A stretch of DNA of 50,261 nucleotides, taken from the IMG/VR virus record IMGVR_UViG_3300045775_000006, positions 1 through 50,261 of that record; one strand, given 5' to 3'. Numbering within the stretch: position 1 is the first letter of the stretch; every line of letters starts with the position of its first letter. Below the pieces are notes generated by a model, which saw nothing but the letters and a program-made list of their open reading frames with translations, was not told the origin of the DNA and did no database searches. The translations under genes and the position numbers were made by a program. This document shows, one piece after another, positions 17,121 through 24,716 of this stretch. The DNA is from a virus.

Positions 17121-17124
17121 CGAT

Positions 17125-17775
17125 CTAAAAAGGGATGTCGTCGTCGAAGTCCTGCGAGCCAGCGGAGGTTCGCACCCCTGCTGGGGGATCGTTCTCGGTC
17201 ACCCGAGAGTCGATCTGCTTCCGGAGGAACTCCGGCAGTTTCTCGTAGACGCGCTGATCGTGCTCGTCAGCGTTGTACACCAGGACGTCCCCTTGAGGGT
17301 CAGCCTTGCGTGTCCCGTTCTTGATCGCATCGAGGGTGTCCTTGATCAGCGAGCCCGCCGAGGTGATGTTGGCGTACGTCTTACCGTTCCGGCCAACCTC
17401 GTGAACCACACCGAGCTGGCACAGCTTGCCAGCCAATTTCTCGACATCGAATCCGTTCGCCACCTCGTCCTCGGAGAACCCCCTCCCGCGCCAGTTCGTG
17501 AGGAACGGGCCGAGATGCGACTGCTCGCCGATGTTGAGCGTGAACTTGCGGCCAATGACCGCAGGACCAGAGAGCTTCTTGCCGTCCTTTTCGTACCCGT
17601 GCTGGATGTCCGGGATCTGGAACCCAAGCCACACTTTTGGAAGGATCTTTTGCTTGCCCTCGTACTCGGTCCTCTGGAATCCGAGATAGACGACCTTATC
17701 GCAGATTGCAAAATGGGCACCAGCTGGGACCAACTCAAAGTCTTTGCCGCCACCCGCCTGAGCTTTAATTGCCAC
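17125..17775 (-). CDS. Single-stranded DNA-binding-like protein
   Basis: 216 residues from a GTG at 17775. An OB-like N-terminal region (VPAGAHFAICDKVVYLGFQ ... VWLGFQIPD) is typical of a phage family often placed where SSB would be. The protein ends in an acidic tail finishing DDDIPF, exactly the C-terminal signature by which SSB proteins recruit replication partners. It has no Cys-rich zinc site. It is expected to coat ssDNA during replication or recombination together with the helicase at 19394. Assignment rests on the tail and context. Confidence 0.75.
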   Translation of the reverse strand: MAIKAQAGGGKDFELVPAGAHFAICDKVVYLGFQRTEYEGKQKILPKVWLGFQIPDIQHGYEKDGKKLSGPAVIGRKFTLNIGEQSHLGPFLTNWRGRGFSEDEVANGFDVEKLAGKLCQLGVVHEVGRNGKTYANITSAGSLIKDTLDAIKNGTRKADPQGDVLVYNADEHDQRVYEKLPEFLRKQIDSRVTENDPPAGVRTSAGSQDFDDDIPF

Positions 17776-17923
17776 TTGTACTTGCCTCGTATCGTATTAA
17801 AAAATCCCGGTATCCCGGGTCATCAGCCAGCAGCTCGTCTTCGAACCGTCGGCGCTCATGCTGCTCGGCGTCGTGCCAGGCAGCGTCGAGATCGTCTTGT
17901 TGGTCATCATCCATCAGGCCCAT
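17765..17923 (-). CDS. Small acidic protein (52 aa)
   Basis: From the ATG at 17923: MGLMDDDQQDDLDAAWHDAE, strongly acidic and helical, ending in TAA at 17765. The stop overlaps the GTG of the SSB-like gene, and the start overlaps the preceding gene, so it is tightly coupled. The acidity might mimic DNA (speculative). Function unknown. Confidence 0.6.
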   Translation of the reverse strand: MGLMDDDQQDDLDAAWHDAEQHERRRFEDELLADDPGYRDFLIRYEASTSGN

Positions 17924-18158
17924 GGTTCTTTACACCTCTCCAGCGTCTGGTAACATCATCGTATTGGCGAGCTACCGTCGCATATTTTTCATCACCGGTC
18001 AAGGTTTTCAATTCAGTGATCAGCTGGAGACGCTTTCGAAGCTCCTTCTCGCGCGCAAACGACTTGCGCTGAGTCGTCACCGTGGTGGGAACCAGGGACG
18101 TGCCGTTAGGTACCCACAGCGAGGCGAAGTGGCCCCGTGTGTTCTTGGGCGGCCTCAC
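17907..18158 (-). CDS. Hypothetical basic protein (83 aa)
   Basis: 83 residues with a central charged helix (QRKSFAREKELRKRLQLITEL), very basic, no recognised motif. It overlaps the neighbours by 17 nt and 4 nt (ATGA at 18155-18158). Probably an early nucleic-acid or protein-binding factor; unknown. Confidence 0.6.
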   Translation of the reverse strand: MRPPKNTRGHFASLWVPNGTSLVPTTVTTQRKSFAREKELRKRLQLITELKTLTGDEKYATVARQYDDVTRRWRGVKNHGPDG

Positions 18159-18658
18159 AGCTCACTCAGCGCGGAGTAGATCCGTTCGGCGTAACCGCCG
18201 TACTCGGGGAACCTCTGAGAGCGAGCAGCGAAGATCGAGATCCCAGCGTCGCGGCACATGTTGATTCGCCCTTGAAGCTCTGAGCTGTTCCAGGCGGTCT
18301 TGATCCCCTTGCGGTCCATTTTTGATTCGTTCTCCGGGTCGAGTGAGCCCTTTGTCTCGATACGTTTAGCGTACATGTCCGCCATCCGCAAGCCCTTCGC
18401 GAAGTCCTCTCGCACCATCACGTAGTACCGGCATCCCATGACCTCGTCGGTGAACACCGGGAAGATCACCTGACCAGGTTCGGCGCCGGAGTCCTTGAGG
18501 TGCTGCTTGACGTACTCGTGGTTCGAGCGCTCGACCGGGGAGCAGCGGAAGAACCTCCAGCTGGCGACGTAGTAACCGTCGAAGGAGTCGCCCTCGTAGT
18601 TGATCTGCTCGAACCAGCGGGGGATGTTGCAGGGCACAAACTTGGAAACTGTATTCAT
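18155..18658 (-). CDS. Hypothetical protein, first gene of leftward operon
   Basis: 167 residues (MNTVSKFVPCNIPRWFEQIN), mixed alpha/beta, no recognised catalytic motif. It is the first gene downstream of the AT-rich divergent region, so it is probably expressed early. A minus-strand TTGACT-18-TATTCT lies so close that its transcript would start at or beside the ATG; a TATAAT at 18734-18729 would give a leader of about 64 nt. Confidence 0.65.
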   Translation of the reverse strand: MNTVSKFVPCNIPRWFEQINYEGDSFDGYYVASWRFFRCSPVERSNHEYVKQHLKDSGAEPGQVIFPVFTDEVMGCRYYVMVREDFAKGLRMADMYAKRIETKGSLDPENESKMDRKGIKTAWNSSELQGRINMCRDAGISIFAARSQRFPEYGGYAERIYSALSEL

Positions 18659-18936
18659 GTATCCAAGAATAGATCTGGAATATGCATTAAGTCAACTGGT
18701 ATCTATGGGTATACTTTCTTCCTGTCTGATTATACCCTAATAAACAATAACATACATACATATGCATACTGTAGTTGGTTGTATGTATGCTGGGGTATGC
18801 TGGGGTATGCTGGGGGGGATAGGGGATCAGAAGATTCTCAGATCAGAAACGTGATGTCAAGCACTTTTTCACCCCTTGACAATCGTTTGGGATGGGGTGC
18901 ACACTTCGCGCCGATGAATCCCACCAGAGGACCGAT
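18659..18936. promoter_or_regulatory. AT-rich divergent intergenic region; candidate promoters and origin
   Basis: 278 bp without a convincing gene, the largest gap outside the tRNA array and much richer in A/T than the rest. It contains a minus-strand TATAAT (18734-18729) and a second minus-strand TTGACT/TATTCT pair (18694-18665). It also has a CATACATAC/GTATGTATG inverted repeat near 18750-18790 and three direct copies of TATGCTGGGG (18785-18814). A 7-bp inverted repeat, TGTCAAG (18855-18861)/CTTGACA (18875-18881), places TTGACA on both strands. The site separates the leftward and rightward blocks, so it should be the main early control region and may be the origin. Confidence 0.6.
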
Positions 18937-19179
18937 ATGATCACAACTGACGTTGACCCGCCAGGGCTGGACCGCGCCGCATGGGACACCTGGCTTGAGT
19001 ACCGGCGTGCGCTGAAGAAGCCGCTGCGCGAGCCGAGCTGGTGCATCGCGAAGCGCAAGATGGCCGAGCTGGGCAAGCACCAGATGGCCGCGGTCGAGCA
19101 CAGCATCGCCAACGGGTACCAGGGCCTCTTCGCCCCTCGCGAGCTGCAGGAAACCATCGACCCGAGCGCCCCGTGGTAG
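18937..19179 (+). CDS. Phage replication-associated protein (80 aa)
   Basis: From the ATG at 18937, preceded by GAGGA. The protein starts MITTDVDPPGLDRAAWDTWL and continues EYRRALKKPLREPSWCIAKRKMAELGKHQM...SIANGYQGL. This 'W..YR..KKPL......A...L..LG' plus 'V..SI..GWQGLF' pattern is typical of the C-terminus of phage replication initiator/primosome proteins. Here it is encoded alone. It lies first in the rightward operon, upstream of a helicase. Confidence 0.65.
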   Translation: MITTDVDPPGLDRAAWDTWLEYRRALKKPLREPSWCIAKRKMAELGKHQMAAVEHSIANGYQGLFAPRELQETIDPSAPW

Positions 19180-19397
19180 AGGCCGACAAGCAGTACTTCG
19201 CCGAGATGTTGTCGGCCTTCGCCGCGATCCACAAAGAACGCCTCTCACCGGACATGCGCAACGCCTACTGGATCGCGCTCCAGGACATGGACCGCGGTGA
19301 GTTCGAGCGCGTGAGCAAACACCTGATGAAGCACCACCGCTGGTTCCCCAAGCCGGAAGCGTTCTGGACCGCGTCGAAGTCGGCGGGCTGGACATGA
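19173..19397 (+). CDS. Helicase-loader-like protein (74 aa)
   Basis: GTG start at 19173 overlaps the upstream stop. The 74 residues include FAEMLSAFAAIHKERLSPDMRNAYWIALQDMD and HHRWFPKPEAFWTAS. A helical protein of this pattern (a short helix set, then 'FFP.PGEFW') resembles phage replication protein P/loader-type families. It overlaps the helicase start by 4 nt (ATGA). Loader function is inferred from similarity of pattern and position. Confidence 0.55.
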   Translation: MVEADKQYFAEMLSAFAAIHKERLSPDMRNAYWIALQDMDRGEFERVSKHLMKHHRWFPKPEAFWTASKSAGWT

Positions 19398-20530
19398 TCA
19401 TCGCCACGGGCGCCGTCGCCGCAGAACCGCCTCCACCCCCAGCGCCGGAACCGGTGCAGCCTCCGCAGAAGGACGCCAGCGACGAGCTGATCGCTATCCT
19501 GTCGCGTGAGCTGTCGCGTGCCAGGGAGAAGCTGGCCGAGATGGTGATCACCGAGGAAGCGCCAGACGACGGCGCGCCGCAGAAGATCCTGCTCGATTTC
19601 AAGGAGGAGGACCCGGCGCAGATCATCGGCGACTACCAGGCGTTCATGAACACCTTCGACACGCTGCCGATTGACACGGCTGGCGACAAGGTGCGTTTAT
19701 ACAAGGGCGAGTGGTCGATCTGGTCCGGCTTCCCGGGCACCGGCAAGACCACGCTCCTGCGGCAGATGGCGTGCCACTTCCTGAAGAACGGTCACACCGT
19801 GTTCGCCGCGATCCTGGAGCAGGACCCGCGCTGGTTCATCGTCGAGATGGCGGCAACTGCTGCCGGTGTCGAGATGCCCACGGTCGCGCAGCTGACGAGC
19901 TTCCTAACGACGTACGGATCGCGCCTCAAGGTGTGGGGATTCATCGGCATCGCGGACCACAAGAAGATCTTCGCCATGATCCGCCACCTCGCCGAAAAGC
20001 ACGGGTGCTCGCATGCTATAATCGACTCCCTCATGGCCCTGGACGTGGACAGCACCGACAATGAAGCGCAGAGACAATTCGCGAACGTGGTGTCGGCAAC
20101 TGCTCGCGCAAAGGGCGTACACATTCACCTGGTCGCCCACCCGCGCAAGCCGATGGCACCGGATCAGGCGCCAAACGTCTGGGATGTGGCGGGAAGCTCG
20201 GATCTGGGGCGGCTGGCTTTCAACGTATTTTTTATTCGCCGTGGGCCTCAAACGCCTGGCAACGACGCGGTTAGCAACATGCTTGTCCACGTCCTTAAGC
20301 AGCGCACGAAGGGGACGACGGTGGAGATCCCAGGTTTCTTTTATCGTTTGCACCGGCAGTTTCACGTGGATTCCTATGCGACTGAGCCTACGAAGTACCT
20401 GCCTGACGATCAGTATCCTCCTGCGGGGATAAACGACGACATGCCGTTTCACGAGTCCAATCCCGACGCGTTCCGCGTGGAGCGCGCACCGATTGAAGAG
20501 CCACGCGTCGAGCAACCCTGGGAATTTTGA
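19394..20530 (+). CDS. DnaB/RecA-fold replicative helicase
   Basis: 378 residues. A Pro-rich N-terminus (8-25) and a charged linker precede a RecA-fold ATPase: Walker A GFPGTGKTT (112-120), the helicase strand VFAAILEQDP, Walker B HAIIDSLMALD (about 205-215), and HLVAHPRK (sensor). The C-terminus is acidic with DDMPF. It lacks a primase domain, so it depends on a host or separate primase. Family knowledge: a 5'-3' hexameric helicase that unwinds the fork. The two small upstream genes are probably its loader or partner proteins. Confidence 0.88.
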   Translation: MIIATGAVAAEPPPPPAPEPVQPPQKDASDELIAILSRELSRAREKLAEMVITEEAPDDGAPQKILLDFKEEDPAQIIGDYQAFMNTFDTLPIDTAGDKVRLYKGEWSIWSGFPGTGKTTLLRQMACHFLKNGHTVFAAILEQDPRWFIVEMAATAAGVEMPTVAQLTSFLTTYGSRLKVWGFIGIADHKKIFAMIRHLAEKHGCSHAIIDSLMALDVDSTDNEAQRQFANVVSATARAKGVHIHLVAHPRKPMAPDQAPNVWDVAGSSDLGRLAFNVFFIRRGPQTPGNDAVSNMLVHVLKQRTKGTTVEIPGFFYRLHRQFHVDSYATEPTKYLPDDQYPPAGINDDMPFHESNPDAFRVERAPIEEPRVEQPWEF

Positions 20531-20877
20531 TGGCCAAGAAAGCGCCAACCGTCGAAGAGCAGAAGCGAATGGACAAGCTGTCCGAGATGGGCTGCATCGT
20601 CTGCCGTCTGAGCTTTGGCGCGTTCATGCCGAACGAGATCCAGCACCTCACGTCTGGAGGCCGCCGCAAGGGTCACATGTTCACGATCCCACTTTGTGAG
20701 TGGCACCACCGCGGCGTGACCAAGAACGGCCTGACGCCCGAGTACATGACGTCGATCTACGGCCCGAGCTTCGCCAACTCGCGCAAGGACTTTGAGAAGA
20801 CGTTCGGCAGCGAGGAGTACTTGCTCGCCGAGACCAACAAGTGGCTTGGTGTTCCCGACGGGAACAAGGGGGAGTAA
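20530..20877 (+). CDS. Ref-like RecA-dependent nuclease family protein
   Basis: 115 residues from the ATG at 20530, which overlaps the helicase stop. CIVCRLSFG, then EIQHLTSGGRRKGHMFTIPLCEWHHRGV, and a GPSFANSRKDFEKTFG segment match the phage P1 Ref family (an HNH-like, RecA-filament-dependent nuclease). The Cys pair and HH residues should form the zinc/catalytic site. Such proteins act in recombination, cutting DNA at displacement loops. It is placed between the helicase and other nucleases. Confidence 0.8.
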   Translation: MAKKAPTVEEQKRMDKLSEMGCIVCRLSFGAFMPNEIQHLTSGGRRKGHMFTIPLCEWHHRGVTKNGLTPEYMTSIYGPSFANSRKDFEKTFGSEEYLLAETNKWLGVPDGNKGE

Positions 20878-21122
20878 TGGCCTGGATTACGAAGCAGCCT
20901 CGGCTGACCCAGATCTATGTCTACGTCGCGTGCCAGCTGAACGACATCGGCATCGAGCCGGATGGCGCGCGGATCAAGCCGTGGGTGCGGCAAGAGCTTG
21001 AGGACGCGAAGATCGTAGCGGACCCCACCGAGATCGCGATGGTGCTCTCCGGGTTCCTGCACGAGAAGGCGATCAACCAGGCCGACATCGACAAGCTGAT
21101 GCAAAATGCCAAGACGGTATGA
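20877..21122 (+). CDS. Hypothetical protein (81 aa)
   Basis: From the ATG at 20877 in a TAATG overlap with the Ref-like gene. It starts MAWITKQPRLTQIYVYVACQ; helical, acidic overall, no recognised motif. It overlaps the VRR-NUC gene by 17 nt, implying coupled translation. Possibly a partner of one of the nucleases. Confidence 0.6.
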   Translation: MAWITKQPRLTQIYVYVACQLNDIGIEPDGARIKPWVRQELEDAKIVADPTEIAMVLSGFLHEKAINQADIDKLMQNAKTV

Positions 21123-21513
21123 CGAGCACACTGAGCAGGTCGCCTTTTTCGATCTCGCTGCCAAGCGGAGCTACGGTGAGGGTCGCCTTGTCGATTACCT
21201 GTTCGCCATTCCTAACGCAGGAACAGTGGGAGGCCGACGCGGCCGCATTGCGGGAGCTAGAAGGAAAGCTGAGGGAGTTCGTGCCGGAGTGCCCGACATC
21301 GAATGCTTTGTTCCCATGGCGCCCTACACCGGACTCCACATCGAGATGAAGCGCGTCGACGGCGTCCCTAGCGACGTCTCGAAGGCGCAGCGCGAGGTGA
21401 TGGCCAGACTGGAGTCCCAGGGACGAAAGTGCGTGGTCGCTTTTGGAGTACTGGACGCATGGGTAAAACTGTGCGAGTATCTGAAGATCAAGAACGGACT
21501 GGGGACAACGTGA
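21106..21513 (+). CDS. VRR-NUC domain nuclease
   Basis: 135 residues. The fold motifs of the PD-(D/E)xK VRR-NUC family are visible in order: IPNAGT (35-40), RRKAEGVRAGVPDI with catalytic Asp64, and GLHIEMKR with Glu80 and Lys82. A Ser/Gln helix (SDVSKAQREVMARL) and the CVVAFGVLDA strand follow. Stand-alone VRR-NUC proteins cut branched DNA; they are frequent in phages. It is one of several nucleases in this block. Confidence 0.85.
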   Translation: MPRRYDEHTEQVAFFDLAAKRSYGEGRLVDYLFAIPNAGTVGGRRGRIAGARRKAEGVRAGVPDIECFVPMAPYTGLHIEMKRVDGVPSDVSKAQREVMARLESQGRKCVVAFGVLDAWVKLCEYLKIKNGLGTT

Positions 21514-21647
21514 AGAAACGGTACCGAGTGTTGAGTGGCGATGGCTTCGAGGAAGTCATCCGAACGGACCGCGGCACCGCGGAGAGCGACGTCGCTATCT
21601 TCCGCTGGCTCGGCAAGAAGGCATGGGTTGAGGAGATCGAGCGATGA
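21510..21647 (+). CDS. Small hypothetical protein (45 aa)
   Basis: GTG start at 21510 overlapping the VRR-NUC stop (GTGA). It encodes VKKRYRVLSGDGFEEVIRTD and onward, 45 residues, beta-rich. It overlaps the RNA ligase start by 4 nt. Coupled on both sides; function unknown. Confidence 0.55.
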   Translation: MKKRYRVLSGDGFEEVIRTDRGTAESDVAIFRWLGKKAWVEEIER

Positions 21648-22282
21648 TACAGTTCCAGGAGTTCCCCAAGATCCCGCGCTACCGGCGCGAGGTGGCAATT
21701 ACCGAGAAATTGGATGGCACCAACGCCGCCGTGGTGTGGACGCCGGTCAGCACCATGGAGCCGCCGGACGACAACATCATCGCCAGTCGCGTGCTGAAGG
21801 ATCAGCACGGCAATTCTGTCGGAGAGTACTGGCTCCTGGCTCAGTCCAGGCAGCGCTTCATCACGCCCTCGCGCGTTAAGCCGAAGAACGACAACTACGG
21901 ATTCGCGCAGTGGGTCGACGACAACATCAACGAACTGGCGAAGCTCGGCCCAGGCGTCCACTACGGCGAGTGGTGGGGCTACGGCATCCAGCGCGGCTAC
22001 GGCATACCCGAGAAACGCTTCAGCCTGTTCAACGTCAACCGCTGGGGCGACGGCAAGCAGCCGCTGCCCGCGTGCTGCCACGTGGTGCCGCTCATGGGGT
22101 ACTTTGGTCCGGACCAGATCAGCACCCAGGTCGAGCGGCTGCGCACACTGGGCAGCCTGGCGGCTCCGGGGTACATGAAGCCCGAGGGCATCATCGTCTT
22201 GCACAGCCAGTCGAAGCAGCACTACAAGATCCTCCTGGAGAACGACGAGATCTCCAAGAGTCAACGAGGGGAAGCAGCATGA
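21644..22282 (+). CDS. RNA ligase (adenylyltransferase family)
   Basis: 212 residues. Motif I EKLDGTN places the nucleotidyl lysine at 22. Downstream are GEWWGYGIQRGYG (motif III/IIIa region), a SLFNV strand, PEGIIVLHS (motif IV) and HYKIL (motif V). These are the motifs of small phage RNA ligases that seal nicked RNA after self-adenylation. In phages such enzymes repair tRNAs cut by host anticodon nucleases. The 25-tRNA array in the same genome makes that the favoured role. No kinase/phosphatase partner was found. Confidence 0.88.
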   Translation: MIQFQEFPKIPRYRREVAITEKLDGTNAAVVWTPVSTMEPPDDNIIASRVLKDQHGNSVGEYWLLAQSRQRFITPSRVKPKNDNYGFAQWVDDNINELAKLGPGVHYGEWWGYGIQRGYGIPEKRFSLFNVNRWGDGKQPLPACCHVVPLMGYFGPDQISTQVERLRTLGSLAAPGYMKPEGIIVLHSQSKQHYKILLENDEISKSQRGEAA

Positions 22283-22401
22283 GTGGATGGATTTACTGCA
22301 TCCGAAACGCCTGGCTGATCACGACGCTGGTGCTGTTCAGCACCGGTCACCTGATCGGCGGCGCGGTCGCCGCGGGAATCACCATCTGGATGCTGTTCTG
22401 A
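22279..22401 (+). CDS. Small membrane protein (40 aa)
   Basis: ATG at 22279 overlaps the ligase stop by 4 nt. MSGWIYCIRNAWLITTLVLF and the following Gly/Ala-rich segment form one or two hydrophobic helices over nearly the whole length. It shares its stop (TGA) with the next start. Small phage membrane peptides of this kind are common; role unknown. Confidence 0.6.
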   Translation: MSGWIYCIRNAWLITTLVLFSTGHLIGGAVAAGITIWMLF

Positions 22402-23225
22402 TGGCGATCACGGCGCAGGCGCCGAAGCAGAAGGAATGGGCCGAAGAGGGTGGGCACTGGTACTGCGCCAAGACGGGCGACGCCAGGTACGAGATCATCG
22501 GCGCCAACGGCGTCAAGCGGGGCACGACGCTCCGCGACGCCAGGAAGCACCACCTGGTGCCGTCGGTGACCACCATCGCGCAGATCGAGGCCAAGCCTCA
22601 GCTCACGCGCTGGCTGATCGAGCAGGCCGCGCTCGCCTGCATCACGCTCCCGAAGATGCCCGGCGAGAACGCCACCGACTTCATGGCCCGCGCCATCGAC
22701 GACTCCAAGCAGCAGGTTCGCGCCGCCGCAGCCCGCGGCAGCTACCTGCACGGGCTGATGGAGGAGACCATGCGGACCGGCCGCGTGCAGTTCAACCAGG
22801 AGTCCGACATCGGCTACATCCAGCCGGTGTTCGATTGGCTGTGCGTCAACTTTCCGGGGTACACCTGGAACGTCGAGCGCACGATCCCGCCGACCCTGGG
22901 GTACGGCGGTAAGGTGGACCTGACCGGCACGCACCCGACGCTGCCGCCGGTCACCATCGACTACAAGTGCAAGGACTTCGACGACCCGAAGAAGAAGCTC
23001 GCCTACGACGAGCACTGCACCCAGCTCGCGGCGTACAACCGGGCCCTGTATCCTGAGTTCTACCTGAACGCCAGGACGCCACGAGGTTTAAACATCTTCA
23101 TCTCGTCGACGAAGCCCGGGCTGTACATCGTGCACGAGTGGACGAAGGAAGACCTGCATCGAGGCTGGCTCGCGTTCCAGGCGATGCAGGCACTGTGGAC
23201 GGTGCGGAAGAAGTTCGATGCGTGA
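22401..23225 (+). CDS. Cas4/RecB-like PD-(D/E)xK exonuclease
   Basis: 274 residues from the ATG at 22401. RGSYLHGLMEE (His117), GGKVDLTG (Asp173) and TIDYKCKD (Asp187, Lys189) give the RecB-nuclease order H...D...D-x-K. VPSVTTI near residue 53 is the usual N-terminal segment of this phage exonuclease family. It lacks the four Cys of iron-sulphur Cas4 proteins. It probably acts on DNA ends in recombination-dependent replication. The 3' end contains a GTTTAAAC site and overlaps the next gene by 8 nt. Confidence 0.82.
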   Translation: MAITAQAPKQKEWAEEGGHWYCAKTGDARYEIIGANGVKRGTTLRDARKHHLVPSVTTIAQIEAKPQLTRWLIEQAALACITLPKMPGENATDFMARAIDDSKQQVRAAAARGSYLHGLMEETMRTGRVQFNQESDIGYIQPVFDWLCVNFPGYTWNVERTIPPTLGYGGKVDLTGTHPTLPPVTIDYKCKDFDDPKKKLAYDEHCTQLAAYNRALYPEFYLNARTPRGLNIFISSTKPGLYIVHEWTKEDLHRGWLAFQAMQALWTVRKKFDA

Positions 23226-23475
23226 CGTTTTCTACCAGAAGAACCGGCAAGGGCTCTGGGTATTCAAGGCCATGACGGACCGCGCCAAGGCCGAGATGCG
23301 CAAGCTCCTGGAGGTTCCCCCGGAGCTGGGCGAGGAGGTGTTCATGCACGCCACCGACAAGGACTTCAACTTCGTGCGCACCGCCCTGGTCCGATCCGGA
23401 CTGACGGTGGACGCACCCGAGGATGAGAAGCCGGTGCGCAAGGAGATCGACGTGAGGTCCTACACCGAATTTTGA
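23218..23475 (+). CDS. Hypothetical protein (85 aa)
   Basis: 85 residues starting MRDVFYQKNRQGLWVFKAMT, with a helix and then beta strands; acidic C-terminus. It overlaps the exonuclease gene by 8 nt. The stop is followed at once by the TATAAT-containing element at 23474-23494. Function unknown. Confidence 0.6.
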   Translation: MRDVFYQKNRQGLWVFKAMTDRAKAEMRKLLEVPPELGEEVFMHATDKDFNFVRTALVRSGLTVDAPEDEKPVRKEIDVRSYTEF

Positions 23476-23494
23476 GCTGCTATAATCGGCGGCA
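23474..23494 (+). promoter_or_regulatory. Extended -10 promoter element (GAGCTGC-TATAAT)
   Basis: TATAAT at 23481-23486 preceded by GAGCTGC and followed by CGGCGGCA. It aligns without gaps to GAGCTGC-TAATAT-CAGCGACA at 26742-26762 (17 of 21 positions). Predicted transcription begins at or next to the ATG at 23494, so the mRNA could be leaderless. No good -35 was found, which fits an extended -10 promoter. Confidence 0.5.
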
Positions 23495-23688
23495 TGAGTG
23501 ACTGGTTCGACATCTTGGAACGGCAGCCGGAGCATGGGCAGCGGATTCTCGCTGAGCACCAGGACCGTGTTGCCCGGGTGATCTGCAACTATGACCGATT
23601 CAACTTCGAGCAGTGGGGAATCTCTCACTGGAAACCCATGCCACGGCAACAGAATGGACAACGACAAAATCTATCGCCAGTGCGGTGA
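23494..23688 (+). CDS. DUF551-like small protein
   Basis: 64 residues: MSDWFDILERQPEHGQRILA, then a strand and ISHWKPMP. 'W......P..GQ.VL' plus '(T/S)HW.P(M/L)P' is the pattern of DUF551, a small beta-type family common in phages. No activity is known. The ATG lies 7 nt after the TATAAT and has no clear SD. The 3' end overlaps the next gene by 35 nt. Confidence 0.65.
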   Translation: MSDWFDILERQPEHGQRILAEHQDRVARVICNYDRFNFEQWGISHWKPMPRQQNGQRQNLSPVR

Positions 23689-23977
23689 CGGCTGGAAAGG
23701 CCTGATCGACCCGCTGATTCAACGATGCAACGAGGTTGGCGCCACCGTCGACCAGATCAAGGAAAAGTACGGCACCCTCCGGTTCTACTACACGCCCCAC
23801 AATGCGGGCTGGGACGACAAACTGGAGAAACTGGTTGACGATGCCGAGTATGCGAGTGCGAGAATGTGCGAAATGTGCGGGGCCGAAGGGAAGCTGCTGG
23901 TGAACAAGCGTGGTTCCTGGCTGAAGACGCTCTGCCCCGGATGTGCATTGGATCTAGGCTATAAGGACAAATCATGA
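23654..23977 (+). CDS. Conserved phage zinc-motif protein (107 aa)
   Basis: From the ATG at 23654: MDNDKIYRQCGDGWKGLIDP, then QIKEKYGTLRFYY, a phrase recurring in conserved phage proteins of unknown function. The C-terminus has CEMCGAEG and CPGCALD, a four-Cys zinc site. It overlaps the DUF551-like gene (35 nt) and the next gene (4 nt). Confidence 0.7.
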   Translation: MDNDKIYRQCGDGWKGLIDPLIQRCNEVGATVDQIKEKYGTLRFYYTPHNAGWDDKLEKLVDDAEYASARMCEMCGAEGKLLVNKRGSWLKTLCPGCALDLGYKDKS

Positions 23978-24369
23978 CTCAGACTGTTCAGCAATTCATC
24001 AGCGCGACGTTCGATGGCAAGTGGGCCGGGGATGCGCGCCACGCGCTCAAGGTGGGCGAGGTTGGATTCCTCCTGGAACTGACACCCGTGTCGGCCAACC
24101 CGAATTTCAAGCCGCGCAAGCGCCTGGAGATTCGCCCCCACCCCGGCCGCCTGGCTGGCTCCCTGGAGGAGATGCTCTACGGCGTCATCGAGGGCGACAG
24201 GACCGACGTGGAGTGCCTTGGGGTCGCCAAGGTGACCGAGGTAGCCCCCAATGGCCGGGGCCGCGTACAGACGCTCTGGGGAGACGAGGCGCGGGCCGCG
24301 CTTGAGACCCTGGCGTACCCTGACCTCGGCGACGAGCTGACTATCGGCGATGAACGATATACCGGTTGA
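23974..24369 (+). CDS. Hypothetical protein (131 aa)
   Basis: 131 residues, mixed strands and helices (FDGKWAGDARHALKVGEVGF; VAKVTEVAPNGRGRVQTLWG), basic middle part. No family recognised. Overlaps its upstream neighbour by 4 nt and the small membrane gene by 20 nt. Confidence 0.6.
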   Translation: MTQTVQQFISATFDGKWAGDARHALKVGEVGFLLELTPVSANPNFKPRKRLEIRPHPGRLAGSLEEMLYGVIEGDRTDVECLGVAKVTEVAPNGRGRVQTLWGDEARAALETLAYPDLGDELTIGDERYTG

Positions 24370-24499
24370 CCCGCTGGAGCTGTTCTGCATGGCAGCAATG
24401 GCCACCATTGCATTCTGCGCAGCAACCGTGTACTGTTTCTGGTGGCTGTATACCGAGCTGACTGGAGATGACAATGATCGTAAGCGACGAGGGTCTTGA
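24350..24499 (+). CDS. Small single-span membrane protein (49 aa)
   Basis: ATG at 24350, TGA at 24497-24499. An acidic N-terminus (NDIPVDPLE) is followed by one long hydrophobic helix (about 11-35, FCMAAMATIAFCAATVYCFW) and a charged tail. It overlaps both neighbours by about 20-26 nt. Position and topology would suit a membrane effector or holin-type peptide, but nothing proves it. Confidence 0.55.
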   Translation: MNDIPVDPLELFCMAAMATIAFCAATVYCFWWLYTELTGDDNDRKRRGS

Positions 24500-24716
24500 G
24501 CGCGTCTGGCGCCCGACCGATACCTGGCAGACGAAATGGCGCCACTTCAAGATGGAGGGGCATATCCGGCTCTCCACCAGGCAGCGCTACGTCGAGGGCC
24601 GGGGGCACACGCACGAAGGGCTCCTGATCGAGGACGTCGTGATGGAGGAGATCGGGCTGGTGCTGGCAGAAGAAGTGAGAGAGACGAACTACCCAATCCT
24701 GAGGAGACGAACGTGA
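24474..24716 (+). CDS. Hypothetical protein (80 aa)
   Basis: The ATG at 24474 is chosen over the in-frame ATG at 24468 because GGAG (24464-24467) is properly spaced for it. MIVSDEGLERVWRPTDTWQT; basic middle, acidic C-terminal half. It overlaps the next GTG by 4 nt. Function unknown. Confidence 0.55.
   Translation: MIVSDEGLERVWRPTDTWQTKWRHFKMEGHIRLSTRQRYVEGRGHTHEGLLIEDVVMEEIGLVLAEEVRETNYPILRRRT

Noticed and set aside
18785-18814. CRISPR-like repeats
   Set aside because: Three 10-bp units directly adjacent, with no spacers and no cas genes.
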